Position numbers and translations under genes: made by a program
Notes under the pieces: generated by a model
What the model was told of the DNA's origin: nothing
Seen by the model: the letters and a program-made list of their open reading frames with translations, nothing else
The model's database searches: none
In this document: piece after piece, positions 26,190 through 35,018 of the stretch
Position numbering within the stretch: the first letter of the stretch is position 1
Layout: the number at the start of each line of letters is the position of its first letter
Assembly: GCA_900553605.1 (NCBI GenBank)
Contig: USDX01000001.1
Coordinates: 62,001-126,000 of the forward strand
From: an uncultured Eggerthella sp.
GTDB lineage: Bacteria > Actinomycetota > Coriobacteriia > Coriobacteriales > Eggerthellaceae
Direction of reading: 5' to 3'
DNA length: 64,000 nucleotides

Positions 26190-27170
26190 ATGGCAACTAC
26201 GGCTCAGAAGCTCAAGCTTATGTATTTGGCAAAGCTCTTAGAGAATGAAACCGATGACGATCATGGCCTTACTGGTCCGCAGATCATTCAACGCTTGGCT
26301 GAGTTAGGCATTGCGGTTGAGAGGAAGACACTCTATCGCGACTTGGATTGCCTGCGCGAATTCGGCTACAACATTGTGAAGTACCAGCGCTCGCCCATTG
26401 AATATGGTCTTGCCTCGCGCGAGTTTCAGGAAAGTGAGCTGCTGTTGTTGGCCGATGCGGTGCAGTCTTCCCGCTTCCTTACCGAACGTAAATCGAATGC
26501 GTTGGTGAAGGCCATCGGTAAGCTGGGTAGCAAGTATTTGGCGGACGATCTAAGAAGGAACCTCCATGTTGAGGGACGTATCAGGTCGCAGAACGAATCA
26601 GTGTTCTACAACATTGACGCTATTCAGCGAGCTATTTCCGCTAAGAAAAAAGTGCGCTTCCGTTACTTCAAATATGACAATCGGAAAAAGAGAGCCTTGC
26701 AACACGACGGGCGTTTCTATGAGGAAACGCCGTTGCACTTGGTGTATATGGACGACTGTTATTACCTGGTTACCTGGAACGATAAGCACCAGAGCACCAC
26801 TAATTACCGCGTGGACCGAATGCTGAACATTGATGTATCCGAAGAGGATGCAACGAGTAATGAGCAAACAGCCGAATTTGATGCAGCGAAGTATCAGAAG
26901 AGGGTATTCGGCATGTACAGCGGCGAGGCAGTTGCGGTTACCCTGCTTGTGAAGCCGGAGGCAATCAGTACAGTAATCGACCGCTTCGGCGAAGCGGTCG
27001 ATGCTGAAGCGGTCGAGGATGGTTCGATGCGTGTGCGCGCCAAGGTTATGCAGGCGCCTACGTTCTACGGCTGGTTGGCGACTTTGGGAACCAGCGTGAT
27101 AATCGAGCAGCCGCAATTCTTGAAAGAGGAGTATCGGACGTACCTCCAAGGGATTATCGAGCAGTACTGA
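26190..27170 (+). CDS. WYL-domain transcriptional regulator
   Basis: The ATG at 26190 (GAAAGGGTAG upstream) gives 326 residues; an in-frame ATG at 26142 is possible but less well placed. The N-terminus is a DeoR-like winged helix (QIIQRLAELGIAVERKTLYR, then DLDCLREFGY). The middle is the WYL domain (ISAKKKVRFRYFKYDN, PLHLVYMDDCYYLVTWN, YRVDRM), followed by the WCX C-terminal extension. WYL domains bind ligands such as nucleic acids and control DNA-damage, defence or metabolic genes. It is convergent with the HIRAN operon. Confidence 0.93.
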   Translation: MATTAQKLKLMYLAKLLENETDDDHGLTGPQIIQRLAELGIAVERKTLYRDLDCLREFGYNIVKYQRSPIEYGLASREFQESELLLLADAVQSSRFLTERKSNALVKAIGKLGSKYLADDLRRNLHVEGRIRSQNESVFYNIDAIQRAISAKKKVRFRYFKYDNRKKRALQHDGRFYEETPLHLVYMDDCYYLVTWNDKHQSTTNYRVDRMLNIDVSEEDATSNEQTAEFDAAKYQKRVFGMYSGEAVAVTLLVKPEAISTVIDRFGEAVDAEAVEDGSMRVRAKVMQAPTFYGWLATLGTSVIIEQPQFLKEEYRTYLQGIIEQY

Positions 27171-27186
27171 GCACGTGCGGTGTTCA

Positions 27187-27447
27187 TCACATATCCTCCC
27201 ATTTCCAGGAATCAATAAACTCGTTTACACGAAGTGACATGTGGGAAGTGAGTCCCGTCATGCACCTAAGGGCATTTACATAGGCAACCTTAAGGGGAAG
27301 GTCGCGTTCGGTTCTGAAGTCTTCGGGCTCTCTGATTTCGTGTTCCAGTTCGTCGATAAGGTGGTTCAGGTCGTCCCTGATGCCGACGAGCTCGTCGAAT
27401 TCTCTGTCGTCGAGCGTTTTAAGGAACTTGGTTGGTGATTCGAACAT
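27187..27447 (-). CDS. Small acidic helical protein downstream of the HIRAN gene
   Basis: An ATG at 27447 gives 86 residues, with an AAGGTAGGC box overlapping the end of the HIRAN gene. The stop of that gene lies 5 bases before this start, so they form an operon. The protein is predicted to be mostly helical, with acidic segments (LIDELEHEIREPEDF), no signal peptide and no membrane helix. I do not recognise it. Its tight coupling suggests it works with the HIRAN protein. Confidence 0.6.
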   Translation of the reverse strand: MFESPTKFLKTLDDREFDELVGIRDDLNHLIDELEHEIREPEDFRTERDLPLKVAYVNALRCMTGLTSHMSLRVNEFIDSWKWEDM

Positions 27448-27452
27448 GATGC

Positions 27453-27785
27453 CTACCTTGGTCGAATATCGGTTACGTACATGCCAACACGAACCTGCTT
27501 CCAAGGAGCAGCTTCTTTGTCGACTTGAAGAATGCGGCATTCGAGGATGTCCCTGTGGCCAAAATGGAACAAGGTCGAGGCCAGGCTGTTCTGGTCGGCG
27601 GGAACATAGCCGACCATGACGCCATTGAAGTACAGGGCAATTGATTCTGGGTCGTAGGGATTGCCCGGTTCGGGGCAAAGCTCGATGTTATCGCCAATGC
27701 TCATCTGATTAATAACGAGGGCGCCATCGTAGTGCTGGAATCCTGCAATAAAAAATGTTGAGAGATGTCGACTGGGCTGATACAT
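27453..27785 (-). CDS. HIRAN-domain protein
   Basis: 110 residues forming essentially one HIRAN domain: FFIAGFQHYDG, GDNIELCPEPGNPYDPESIA and VGYVPADQNSLA match the conserved strands and the NPYD/VGYVP core. HIRAN domains recognise 3' DNA ends or stalled forks in eukaryotic HLTF/Rad5; stand-alone bacterial forms are of unknown role and occur near mobile and repair genes. An excellent AAGGAGG box precedes the ATG at 27785. First gene of a two-gene operon. Confidence 0.88.
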   Translation of the reverse strand: MYQPSRHLSTFFIAGFQHYDGALVINQMSIGDNIELCPEPGNPYDPESIALYFNGVMVGYVPADQNSLASTLFHFGHRDILECRILQVDKEAAPWKQVRVGMYVTDIRPR

Positions 27786-27822
27786 GGCTTCCTCCTTGAA
27801 ACGGCTGGGATGGCAAGAGGCG

Positions 27823-27847
27823 AGGGGCTGGTAAAGTGCCAGCCCCT
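27823..27847 (+). terminator. Orphan terminator-like hairpin
   Basis: 9-bp arms (aggggctgg at 27823, ccagcccct at 27839) followed by ttttg on the plus strand. It lies upstream of the minus-strand HIRAN gene, and no plus-strand gene precedes it within 650 bp. Confidence 0.5.
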
Positions 27848-28032
27848 TTTGTCGACCACAGCAAGCAAATTCGAAAGGATGAAAGTGAGCGGCATGACAA
27901 GGAGTTTGTTTTGCTTGTGTGTGGCGGCCTCGGTAGGAATGGCCTCTTGATGGTTTGAATAATACGCAGATCGCAGCTTGTGTGTGGGTACCGTAGTGGA
28001 CATCAAGTAAAAATTTGGGAAAAGAAAGAAAA

Positions 28033-28054
28033 AGGCTCGCGTTGGCGAGCCTTC
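28033..28054 (-). terminator. Terminator of the zinc-ribbon membrane protein gene
   Basis: 9-bp arms (28033-28041, 28046-28054). On the minus strand it is followed by a T-rich run. Confidence 0.7.
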
Positions 28055-28098
28055 GATGATTATAAGTATGGATTTCCGCTTAGCGCATTTTGCGTGAG

Positions 28099-28188
28099 CT
28101 GGCGTGCTTGTGCAGATGGGAACAGGAATGCAGATCAGACGGATGGGCATTGGGGCCCACTGGCGTGCCTGTGCAGATGGGAATAGGA
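28099..28188. repeat. Pair of 29-bp direct repeats
   Basis: 28099-28127 and 28160-28188 match at 27 of 29 positions, with a 61-bp period. They lie in the 3' region of the zinc-ribbon membrane protein gene, between its stop and its terminator. Confidence 0.7.
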
Positions 28189-28204
28189 GTCAGCTTCGCT
28201 GCTT

Positions 28205-28684
28205 CTATTGTCCGATCTTCGATCCGCAAGCGACGCAGAAAGCGTTTTCGGAGTCTTGCCTTGTTCCGCACTTAGGACAGTACTGAACGGACGGATCAAT
28301 AACAGGTTGCTCCTTTGCTGCGGGTGCAGTGGTTTCTGGGCTCTTCTTTGGGGCCTCTTGCGGCGCTGGAGCCTTCGGGGCTTCCTGCGGTGCCGGAGCG
28401 GCTTTGGTTGAAGCGGGGGCAGCGGCTTTGGGTTTCGGTGCTGAAGAGGCTGTAGGGGCTGCGCTGTTTGCGTTTGGGCCCTCGGCGGAAGATTGCGCTG
28501 ATTTCTGTTCCTTGTTGTACGCAATCCTTTCGAAGATGAGGCCCAAGATAGCAGGGAAAAAGAACCCGATGGTTTCGAACAGCGCCGGTCCGCTGCTGAA
28601 GTCGATGAATTCTTGCCCTGTGACGATGGCGCAAACAATTGCGATTGCCTGGATAACGTAAAGGACGATGGCTGCTGTTTTCAT
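28205..28684 (-). CDS. Membrane protein with Ala/Pro linker and C-terminal zinc ribbon
   Basis: 159 residues. Two membrane helices (about residues 3-22 and 36-56), then a low-complexity Ala/Pro/Lys linker with repeated APQEAPK units (about 65-130), then a zinc ribbon (CPKCGTRQDSENAFCVACG) at the C-terminus. This layout is common in small bacterial proteins where a cytosolic ribbon is tethered to the membrane. Function unknown. The Ala/Pro tract is encoded by repeated codons and may vary in length between strains. Confidence 0.75.
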   Translation of the reverse strand: MKTAAIVLYVIQAIAIVCAIVTGQEFIDFSSGPALFETIGFFFPAILGLIFERIAYNKEQKSAQSSAEGPNANSAAPTASSAPKPKAAAPASTKAAPAPQEAPKAPAPQEAPKKSPETTAPAAKEQPVIDPSVQYCPKCGTRQDSENAFCVACGSKIGQ

Positions 28685-28719
28685 GGCTGTTCCTTCTGGT
28701 TGTGTATGCGTTGCGGGAA

Positions 28720-29475
28720 CTATTGTTTTGCCAGGTCTTTTGCGATTTCGGCGCCGATAGCCAAGCCCATTGCTGCAGGAACGAAGGCGTTGCTGCCAGG
28801 GACGCTGCGTCGGTCAAGGCAAGTGCGCTCGCTATTGGGCGGGCACACGCACCCTGCGGCACAGCCGGCCCTGCCGTCTTCTTCGGGCTTTACGGTAGGT
28901 TCTGGCGAATAAGCAACCTTCAAATTGCGAATGCCGCGTTTGCGTAGCTCTTTGCGGATAATGCGTGCTAGGCGGCAAATGGAAGTTTCTGAGATATCAG
29001 CGATGCGAATGGCGGTGGGATCAAGTTTGTTGCCAGCCCCCATAGCGGAGATTATGGGTGTTCCTGCTGCCTTGGCTTGGGCAACCAGATGAAGCTTTGC
29101 CGTTACCGTGTCGACGCAATCGACGATGTAGTCGTATTTCGAAAGGTCGAATTCGCTGGCCGAATCGGGCAGGTAGAAGCATTTGTGCTTGGTGATTATG
29201 CAGCTGGGGTTTATATCGAGCAGACGCTCTTCCATGGCATCGACTTTGTCCATGCCGACGGTTTTCCAGGTTGCAATTATCTGGCGGTTTATATTTGTCA
29301 GGCATACCTTGTCGTCGTCAACGATGTCGATGGCGCCCAACCCACTGCGCACGAGCGATTCGCAAACATAGCCACCTACGCCACCGCAACCGAATACGAT
29401 AACGTGGGCCCTCTGCAACGATTCGACGCCGTTACTACCAAGCGTCAAGCGAGTGCGTGAAAACTGATCGAGCAC
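28720..29475 (-). CDS. tcdA: tRNA threonylcarbamoyladenosine dehydratase, TcdA/CsdL type
   Basis: 251 residues with the E1-like fold: FGCGGVGGYVCESLVRSGLG (residues 28-47) for ATP binding, DDDKVCLTNINRQI, DYIVDCVDTVTAKL and SAMGAGNKLDPTAI. The AYSPEPTVKPEE stretch is characteristic of the TcdA branch rather than ThiF/MoeB. It cyclises t6A at position 37 of ANN-decoding tRNAs to ct6A using ATP. A Cys-rich segment near residue 205 (CAAGCVCPP) is a little unusual. The upstream terminator at 29534-29559 separates it from hydA. Confidence 0.9.
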   Translation of the reverse strand: MLDQFSRTRLTLGSNGVESLQRAHVIVFGCGGVGGYVCESLVRSGLGAIDIVDDDKVCLTNINRQIIATWKTVGMDKVDAMEERLLDINPSCIITKHKCFYLPDSASEFDLSKYDYIVDCVDTVTAKLHLVAQAKAAGTPIISAMGAGNKLDPTAIRIADISETSICRLARIIRKELRKRGIRNLKVAYSPEPTVKPEEDGRAGCAAGCVCPPNSERTCLDRRSVPGSNAFVPAAMGLAIGAEIAKDLAKQ

Positions 29476-29533
29476 GGTATACCTTCCCTATATTTCGACA
29501 AACCACTGGTAAACGTTGCCATTGTAGAACAAA

Positions 29534-29559
29534 AGAGCCTGCTCGAACGAGCAGGCTCT
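29534..29559 (-). terminator. Terminator of the hydrogenase operon
   Basis: 12-bp perfect arms (29534-29545, 29548-29559) with a 2-base loop. On the minus strand it is followed by tttt. It lies between hydA and tcdA. Confidence 0.85.
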
Positions 29560-29583
29560 TCATGTGTGCTATGCGGGCGATGC

Positions 29584-31317
29584 TTACTGTTGACGTGCTG
29601 CGGGCATTCCCCAGGCAAAGTGGTCGGAATGCAGCAGCTGCTCTGCCTTTTCGGAGTTCGGTTCGCCAAAGTATTTTTCGTAGCATTCAACGACCGAAGG
29701 ATTCTCGTGGCTGAAGCGCAGCTTTGAGTTGGTGTCGATGTCGCGCAAGATGAGCTCACGTTCGGCTGCGCATTCGCGGCCTTCGTGAATGGGTTGGCCG
29801 CCGCCGCCAACGCAGCCGCCAGGGCAAGCCATAACCTCAACGAAGTCGTAATCTACCTCGCCGTTTTCGATGGCGTTGCACAGGTTGTCGGCATTCTGAA
29901 GACCGCTGACGATGGCAACGGTAAGTTCTTTGCCTGCCAGGTTGTAGGTTACCTCGCGCCAGCCTTCGCAGCCGCGTACGGCGCTGAAAGCGTCGGGGTC
30001 GGGGTTTTTGCCGGTGACCAGGAAGTGGGCGCTGCGAAGAGCCGCCTCCATTACGCCGCCGGTGGCGCCGAAGATGTGACCTGCGCCAGTGGCTTCGCCC
30101 AAGGGCATGTCGAACTCTTCTTCAGGCAAGTTCCTTACGTTGATGAACTGGGCATTCAGCATGCGTCCGAGTTCGCGCGTGGTAAGCACTACGTCAACAT
30201 CGGGGCCGGTTCCGGTGGTGTCCATGTCTTCGTAAGCGCATTCTGCCTTCTTGGCAACGCACGGCATGATGGACACCACGGCAATCTTCGCAGGGTCGAC
30301 GCCCAGGATTTCCGCGTAGTAATTCTTCGCAATGGCGCCGAAGATCTGCTGCGGCGATTTCGTGGTGGAAAGATGTTTCACCAGACCTGGGTGCTTTGCC
30401 TTCAGGAAGCGCACCCAACCGGGACAGCACGAGGTGAACATGGGCTGACCAGGCTCTTCTTTCAGGTGATGGAGAAGCTCGGTGCCTTCTTCCATGATGG
30501 TCATATCTGCTGCGAAGTCGGTATCGAAGACATAATCGAAGCCCAGCTTGCGCACGGCGGCAACCATGCGACCCATCGTGGCTTCTTCTTTCGAAAGGGA
30601 TACGGATTCGCCCCATGCCGCTCGGATGGAAGGCGCAATCTGGACGATAGCGATACGCTCGGGGTCGGCGATGATGTCGAATACCTTCTGGGTGTCGTCG
30701 CGCTCGGAAAGAGCACCGCAGGGGCAGTGCGTGATGCACTGGCCACACAGCGAGCAGGCTGCTTCGGATATGTCGCGGCAACCCGCAGCACCCACATGGG
30801 CATTCGAGCCCGTGCGCGTGAGATCCCATACGTTCAGGTTCTGAACCTTGCTGCATTCACTTACGCAGCGCATGCAGCTGATGCATTTGGAAGCGTCGCG
30901 AACGAGCGGGAAATCGGTGGGGTTCTTCTGCTGGTCGTATTCGATGGGATAGGGGATGTTGGTGATGTTCAGTGCAGCTGCATTGCGCTGAATCATGCAG
31001 TTGCCGTTGCGCGTGCATGTGGTGCATTCGCTCTTATGGCGCGAAAGAATAAGCGCCATCGTTTCGCGGCGGGAGGCAACAACACGGGGGCTCATGGTGT
31101 TTACCACAATGCCTTCGGCAACTTCGTTGTTGCACGAGGAGACGAGCTTGTCCGTGCCTTCAACCTCCACAACACAGATGCGGCAGGCGCCGATTTCGTT
31201 AATGTCTTTCAGGTAGCACAGCGTGGGAATCATGGAGCCTGCCTGATAGGCGGCATTCAAGATGGTGGTGTGCTCGGGAACGGAGACTTCCTTCCCGTCG
31301 ATGGTCAACGTTACCAT
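29584..31317 (-). CDS. hydA: [FeFe] hydrogenase catalytic subunit
   Basis: 577 residues from ATG 31317. N-terminal [2Fe-2S] domain (CYLKDINEIGACRICVVEV), then the His-Cys3 cluster segment (HKSECTTCTRNGNC), two [4Fe-4S] ferredoxin motifs (CISCMRCVSEC, CSLCGQCITHCPCG), then the H-cluster domain: L1 TSCCPGW (about 297), L2 MPCVAKKAE (about 350), L3 ACPGGCVGGGG (about 495). This is the M3-type layout. It makes or oxidises H2 in the cytoplasm. The start overlaps the stop of the flavoprotein gene by 7 bases, so the two are translationally coupled and probably form one complex linking H2 to NAD(P)H. Confidence 0.95.
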   Translation of the reverse strand: MVTLTIDGKEVSVPEHTTILNAAYQAGSMIPTLCYLKDINEIGACRICVVEVEGTDKLVSSCNNEVAEGIVVNTMSPRVVASRRETMALILSRHKSECTTCTRNGNCMIQRNAAALNITNIPYPIEYDQQKNPTDFPLVRDASKCISCMRCVSECSKVQNLNVWDLTRTGSNAHVGAAGCRDISEAACSLCGQCITHCPCGALSERDDTQKVFDIIADPERIAIVQIAPSIRAAWGESVSLSKEEATMGRMVAAVRKLGFDYVFDTDFAADMTIMEEGTELLHHLKEEPGQPMFTSCCPGWVRFLKAKHPGLVKHLSTTKSPQQIFGAIAKNYYAEILGVDPAKIAVVSIMPCVAKKAECAYEDMDTTGTGPDVDVVLTTRELGRMLNAQFINVRNLPEEEFDMPLGEATGAGHIFGATGGVMEAALRSAHFLVTGKNPDPDAFSAVRGCEGWREVTYNLAGKELTVAIVSGLQNADNLCNAIENGEVDYDFVEVMACPGGCVGGGGQPIHEGRECAAERELILRDIDTNSKLRFSHENPSVVECYEKYFGEPNSEKAEQLLHSDHFAWGMPAARQQ

Positions 31318-33140
31318 GCTCGGCTCCTTCCGCCCTTGAATGCACCGTAGCCGAAGTGATCGCACCCCAGGCAGCGGCCTGCTTCTTGCATCATTTCCTC
31401 TTCAGACATGCCGATTTCGCACAGCTCGAAATCGCAGCTGCGCTCAGCGCCGGGGCGCTCCTTCATGGTTACGCGGCCGCAGGGAACGCGATCGGCCAGG
31501 TTGGGAGCGGGGATGTCCACGTCGCAACGGATTTCGTGGTTGCCGCCCAGGTAGGTGTCGATTGCGCGTGCTGCAACCTTGCCGCCCTCAATGGCGCGAA
31601 TGACGGTTGCCGGGCCCCAGCTGCAATCGCCGCCGGTGAAGAAGCCGGGCTTTTCAGGAATGCTGGAATCGGGCTGGGCCTGGATTTCGTTCCACTTGCA
31701 GGGCAAGCCGAATTCCTCGAATGCGCCAGAGTCAATGTTCTGACCGATGGCAACAATGATGGTGGTTGCGGGAATGCGAACCTCGGGCTTGCTTGCCGCC
31801 TTGGGAGAGGGGCGGCCACCGCGTACCGTGGAAATCATCTGGGGCTGACCCCAAAGTGCCACAGCGTTGCCTTCGTCGTTAACTTCGACATGCGCAGGGG
31901 CAACAAGCTCCATGAGTTCGCAGCCATCCTCGATGGCTCCGTCGATTTCTTCGGCGAGTGCTGTCATGTCGGCGCGGCGACGACGGTACACGATCTTTAC
32001 CGACTTGGCTCCCATGCGGCGCGCGCTGCGGGCGGCATCCATGGCAACGTTGCCGCCGCCAACCACAACAACGTCTTGGCCGGAGAGGTCGGCGATAGTG
32101 CCGTCGCCGATTTCGCGCAGCATGGCAACGGCGGGAACTACGCCTGGCGCGTCTTCGCCTTCGATGCGGAGTTTCTTGTCTGAGTGAGCGCCAATGCATA
32201 CGTAAACGGCATCGAAATCGCGCTCGAGGTCGGCGATTGCAACGTCCTTGCCAACGGAAACGCCCAGCTTAACCTCTACACCCAAAGAAGTAATGTGCTC
32301 GATTTCGGTGTCGAGCAGGGTTTTGGGCAAGCGATAGTTGGGGATTCCGTAGCGGAGCATGCCACCGAGCTTGGCGCGCTGCTCGTATACCGTTACGGAA
32401 TGACCCATGCGGGTGAGGTAATACGCTGCGGTAAGGCCGCCAGGACCGCCACCGATAACAGCAACCTTCTTGCCGGTGGGTTCTGCCACCGTAGTGGGAC
32501 GGTTGGGCGTTTCGTGGTCGCAGGCGTAACGCTTCAGGCCGCGGATGTTGACGGCGGAATCAACGAAGCTGCGACGACAGGTGTTTTCGCAGGGATGCTC
32601 GCAGACATAGGCGCAGGCGCTTGGGAAGGGGTTGTCCTTGCAGATGAGCTCAATGGCGTCGTCGAAGCGGCCAGCTTTTACCAGTGCGATGTAGCCGGGA
32701 ATATCGACATTTGCGGGGCAGCCCTGAACACAGGGAACCGGGTGGTCGGACGTGCACAGGCAGCGGCCTTCTGCATGGAGCTCGTAGTCTTCGCGGAAAG
32801 CGCGTACTCCGGTAAGGGCCATTTCGGCAGCCTGGGTACCGATTGCACAATCTGCCGAAATGCGCACGTTTTCAGCGAGTGCCTCGATTCGCGCAAGGTC
32901 GGCTTCGGTTGCCGTTCCTTCCAGCACGCTGTCGAGCAGCGATTCGATCTGCGCCAAGCCGATGCGGCAGGGAACGCACTTGCCGCATGTTTGCGTGCGA
33001 CACAAGGCGATAAGGCCGCGCGTCACATCAACGGGACAGGTACCTTGAGGATGCGAAACAAGACGGCGGGCCATGTCTTGACATACGCCGCGCACGGTCT
33101 TCTCCGCTTCGCTCGAGGTGCGGATTTCCAATGGGCTCAT
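31311..33140 (-). CDS. Hydrogenase-associated flavoprotein: NuoF-type FeS domain fused to GltD-like NAD(P) oxidoreductase
   Basis: An ATG at 33140 (GAGGAG upstream) gives 609 residues. Residues about 15-115 resemble the C-terminal [4Fe-4S] domain of NuoF/HoxF (C52, C55, C58 in CGKCVPC, C98 in SADCAIG). Then comes a GltD-like double-cluster domain (PCVQGCPANVDIPGY, CEHPCENTCRRS), an FAD motif (VAVIGGGPGGLTAAYYL), an NAD(P) motif (VVVVGGGNVAMDAARSARRM) and the GGDCSWGPATV flavin loop. The last 50 residues carry two more Cys (GRCLGCDHFGYG). It likely passes electrons between NAD(P)H and HydA. Homologues next to HydA have been noted as glutamate-synthase-like partners (group A2-type hydrogenases, from memory). 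Confidence 0.88.
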   Translation of the reverse strand: MSPLEIRTSSEAEKTVRGVCQDMARRLVSHPQGTCPVDVTRGLIALCRTQTCGKCVPCRIGLAQIESLLDSVLEGTATEADLARIEALAENVRISADCAIGTQAAEMALTGVRAFREDYELHAEGRCLCTSDHPVPCVQGCPANVDIPGYIALVKAGRFDDAIELICKDNPFPSACAYVCEHPCENTCRRSFVDSAVNIRGLKRYACDHETPNRPTTVAEPTGKKVAVIGGGPGGLTAAYYLTRMGHSVTVYEQRAKLGGMLRYGIPNYRLPKTLLDTEIEHITSLGVEVKLGVSVGKDVAIADLERDFDAVYVCIGAHSDKKLRIEGEDAPGVVPAVAMLREIGDGTIADLSGQDVVVVGGGNVAMDAARSARRMGAKSVKIVYRRRRADMTALAEEIDGAIEDGCELMELVAPAHVEVNDEGNAVALWGQPQMISTVRGGRPSPKAASKPEVRIPATTIIVAIGQNIDSGAFEEFGLPCKWNEIQAQPDSSIPEKPGFFTGGDCSWGPATVIRAIEGGKVAARAIDTYLGGNHEIRCDVDIPAPNLADRVPCGRVTMKERPGAERSCDFELCEIGMSEEEMMQEAGRCLGCDHFGYGAFKGGRSRAW

Positions 33141-33307
33141 GGAATTCTCCTCGGTCTGTATGGTTGAGCTGGTGTTTTCCAGCCTTGCGCATACGGCTCC
33201 GCCAAAATAAATCGGCGCTTTGTCCTGTGAGCGCGCATGCTTATACAAAGTATAACAACGGGCAAGGGTGAGCGGGGTTGGTTTACCGATGAGCGGCAAT
33301 AAAATGA

Positions 33308-33346
33308 AATTGTGCCCATGGATAGCGGATACCCATGGGCACAATT
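33308..33346 (-). terminator. Terminator of hydF
   Basis: 14-bp perfect arms (33308-33321, 33333-33346), 11-base loop. The minus-strand continuation is T-rich (tcattttatt). Confidence 0.8.
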
Positions 33347-33367
33347 GCCAACTGTAAGGCTGTGGTC

Positions 33368-34786
33368 TTAGCGCCGGTTCTCTTCCAGGAATTGTTCCAT
33401 ACCGGGGAACGCCTTGATGGAGCGATCGAATACGCCCATTAAATAGGCAAGGGTTAGCCCGTAGTTGGATACCGGCACGCCCGCGTGAACGCATGCTTGG
33501 ATGCGGGAGAGCACGGCGCGGCGGTTAAAGGTGCAGCCCCCACAGTGAATTACCAGGTCATAGCTTGAAAGATCTTCTGGGAAGTCTACGCCTCGCACGT
33601 TTTCGACGGTAAGCCCTTGCCCGATGCGAGCGCGTAACAGGCGAGGGATCTTCACGGTGCCGATATCTTCTTCGATGGGGTGATGGGTGCAGGCTTCCGC
33701 TATGAGTACGCGGGAGTTTTCGGTGAGCTTATCGATGGCAAGCGTCCCTAAGGCTTGGGTGGGCAAATCTCCCTTGAAGCGGGCAAATGCAACGGAAAAG
33801 CCGGTAAGGGGAACGTTTTCTGGCACGATTGCTGCCACTTTATCGAACGCCTGGGAATCGGTAACCACCAGGTCGGGTGGTTCTTTCAGCGCCGCTAAAG
33901 CGCGCGGCAGTTCCTTATCAGTAACGCAAAGCGAAAGGCAGCTGGAGTCGAGCAAATCGCGAATGGCTTGAACCTGGGGGAGGATAATGCGCCCTTTCGG
34001 TGCTTCTTTGTCGATGGGGATAACCAAGATAACCACCGAGCCTGGATCGACGATATCCCCGATGATCTTAGGGTCGTTCACAAACTCTTCGGGTGCGTTG
34101 TCGAGCAGGGCTTGGCGCAGCTCAAGCACCCTTTCTTGCTTTGCTGCACACATGCAAACCAGAGGTTTCTGCTGGAGGTTATGGGGGAGGGCGCTGCGGC
34201 ATGCTGCAATAAGCGCCTCTTGCTGGGGGTCGACGACGGTTCCCCGTGGCGTGCGGCTTTCGGCTGATTCCGGGGAGTCGGGCTCGGGGCTCTGAGCGTT
34301 AGCAGGAAGCAGATCCGTTTTGTTGCACACGATGATGAAGGGGATGCTTCGGTTGGAAAGCTGGGCAGCGATCTCTTCTTCGTAGGGGCCCCAGGTACCT
34401 GCCTCGGCTACGATGACGCCCATATCGCAACGGTCAAATACCTTTTTTGTGCGTTGAGTGCGCAGCTCACCAACGGTTTCCTGATCATCGTCGATCCCGG
34501 CGGTGTCGACGAACAGCACCGGCCCCAAAGGCAGCAGCTCCATGGGTTTGTCGACCGGGTCGGCGGTGGTACCTGCGACGGCGGAAACGATGCTGGTTTG
34601 CTGGTTCGTGATGGCGTTCAGCACGCTCGATTTGCCTACATTGCGCCGCCCGAACAGGCCGATGGCCATACGCATGCCCTTGGGGGTACGCATAAGTGCA
34701 GGGCCACTTTCTTTGAGAAGAGGCTTGCCTGCAGAGGGCGATTGTGACGTTGGTCCCTGTGTGCGGCTGTTTTGCGCGATGCTCAT
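33368..34786 (-). CDS. hydF: [FeFe] hydrogenase maturation GTPase HydF
   Basis: 472 residues. GTPase domain: P-loop GLFGRRNVGKSS (about 43-54), switch GTTADP, G3 DTAGIDD, NKTD. The C-terminal cluster domain has the HydF ligands: CTHHP and, about 50 residues later, HCGGC. HydF is the scaffold on which the 2Fe subcluster is assembled before transfer to HydA. A Ser/Pro/Gln-rich 30-residue N-terminal tail and a polar insert around 160-180 (SPEPDSPESAESRTPRG) are extra relative to many HydF proteins. Divergent from hydG. Confidence 0.94.
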   Translation of the reverse strand: MSIAQNSRTQGPTSQSPSAGKPLLKESGPALMRTPKGMRMAIGLFGRRNVGKSSVLNAITNQQTSIVSAVAGTTADPVDKPMELLPLGPVLFVDTAGIDDDQETVGELRTQRTKKVFDRCDMGVIVAEAGTWGPYEEEIAAQLSNRSIPFIIVCNKTDLLPANAQSPEPDSPESAESRTPRGTVVDPQQEALIAACRSALPHNLQQKPLVCMCAAKQERVLELRQALLDNAPEEFVNDPKIIGDIVDPGSVVILVIPIDKEAPKGRIILPQVQAIRDLLDSSCLSLCVTDKELPRALAALKEPPDLVVTDSQAFDKVAAIVPENVPLTGFSVAFARFKGDLPTQALGTLAIDKLTENSRVLIAEACTHHPIEEDIGTVKIPRLLRARIGQGLTVENVRGVDFPEDLSSYDLVIHCGGCTFNRRAVLSRIQACVHAGVPVSNYGLTLAYLMGVFDRSIKAFPGMEQFLEENRR

Positions 34787-35018
34787 ACGAACCCTTTCCC
34801 GTGCGTCTTTTTAGGAATGTTCCCATTGTATTGTTTCGTTTCTTTAACAGATTATGATGCCGTTTGCAGATGAGCGTGGTTTTTGGTGGGCGGCTGAGCT
34901 CAATTAGCGGTAAGTTAGACATAGTTGTGCATACGTGCGATAACCATATCTGCGGTAAAAGCGATGCCCGTCTGCTTTTGCCGTTTGTTTCTATAAAGGC
35001 AAAGCGAAAGAAGAACCA

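Larger units (their letters stand above)
27786..28204. other. Intergenic stretch with hairpins and a direct repeat
   Basis: 419 bases. Contents: a hairpin with T-run on the plus strand (27823-27847) with no obvious gene to end, a 23-codon frame at 27879-27950 preceded by GAAAGG that I do not trust, the terminator 28033-28054, and two 29-bp direct repeats (28099-28127, 28160-28188). Confidence 0.55.

Noticed and set aside
27879..27950. 23-codon frame after the orphan hairpin
   Set aside because: Too short, no conserved features; it has a purine box but nothing else to support translation.
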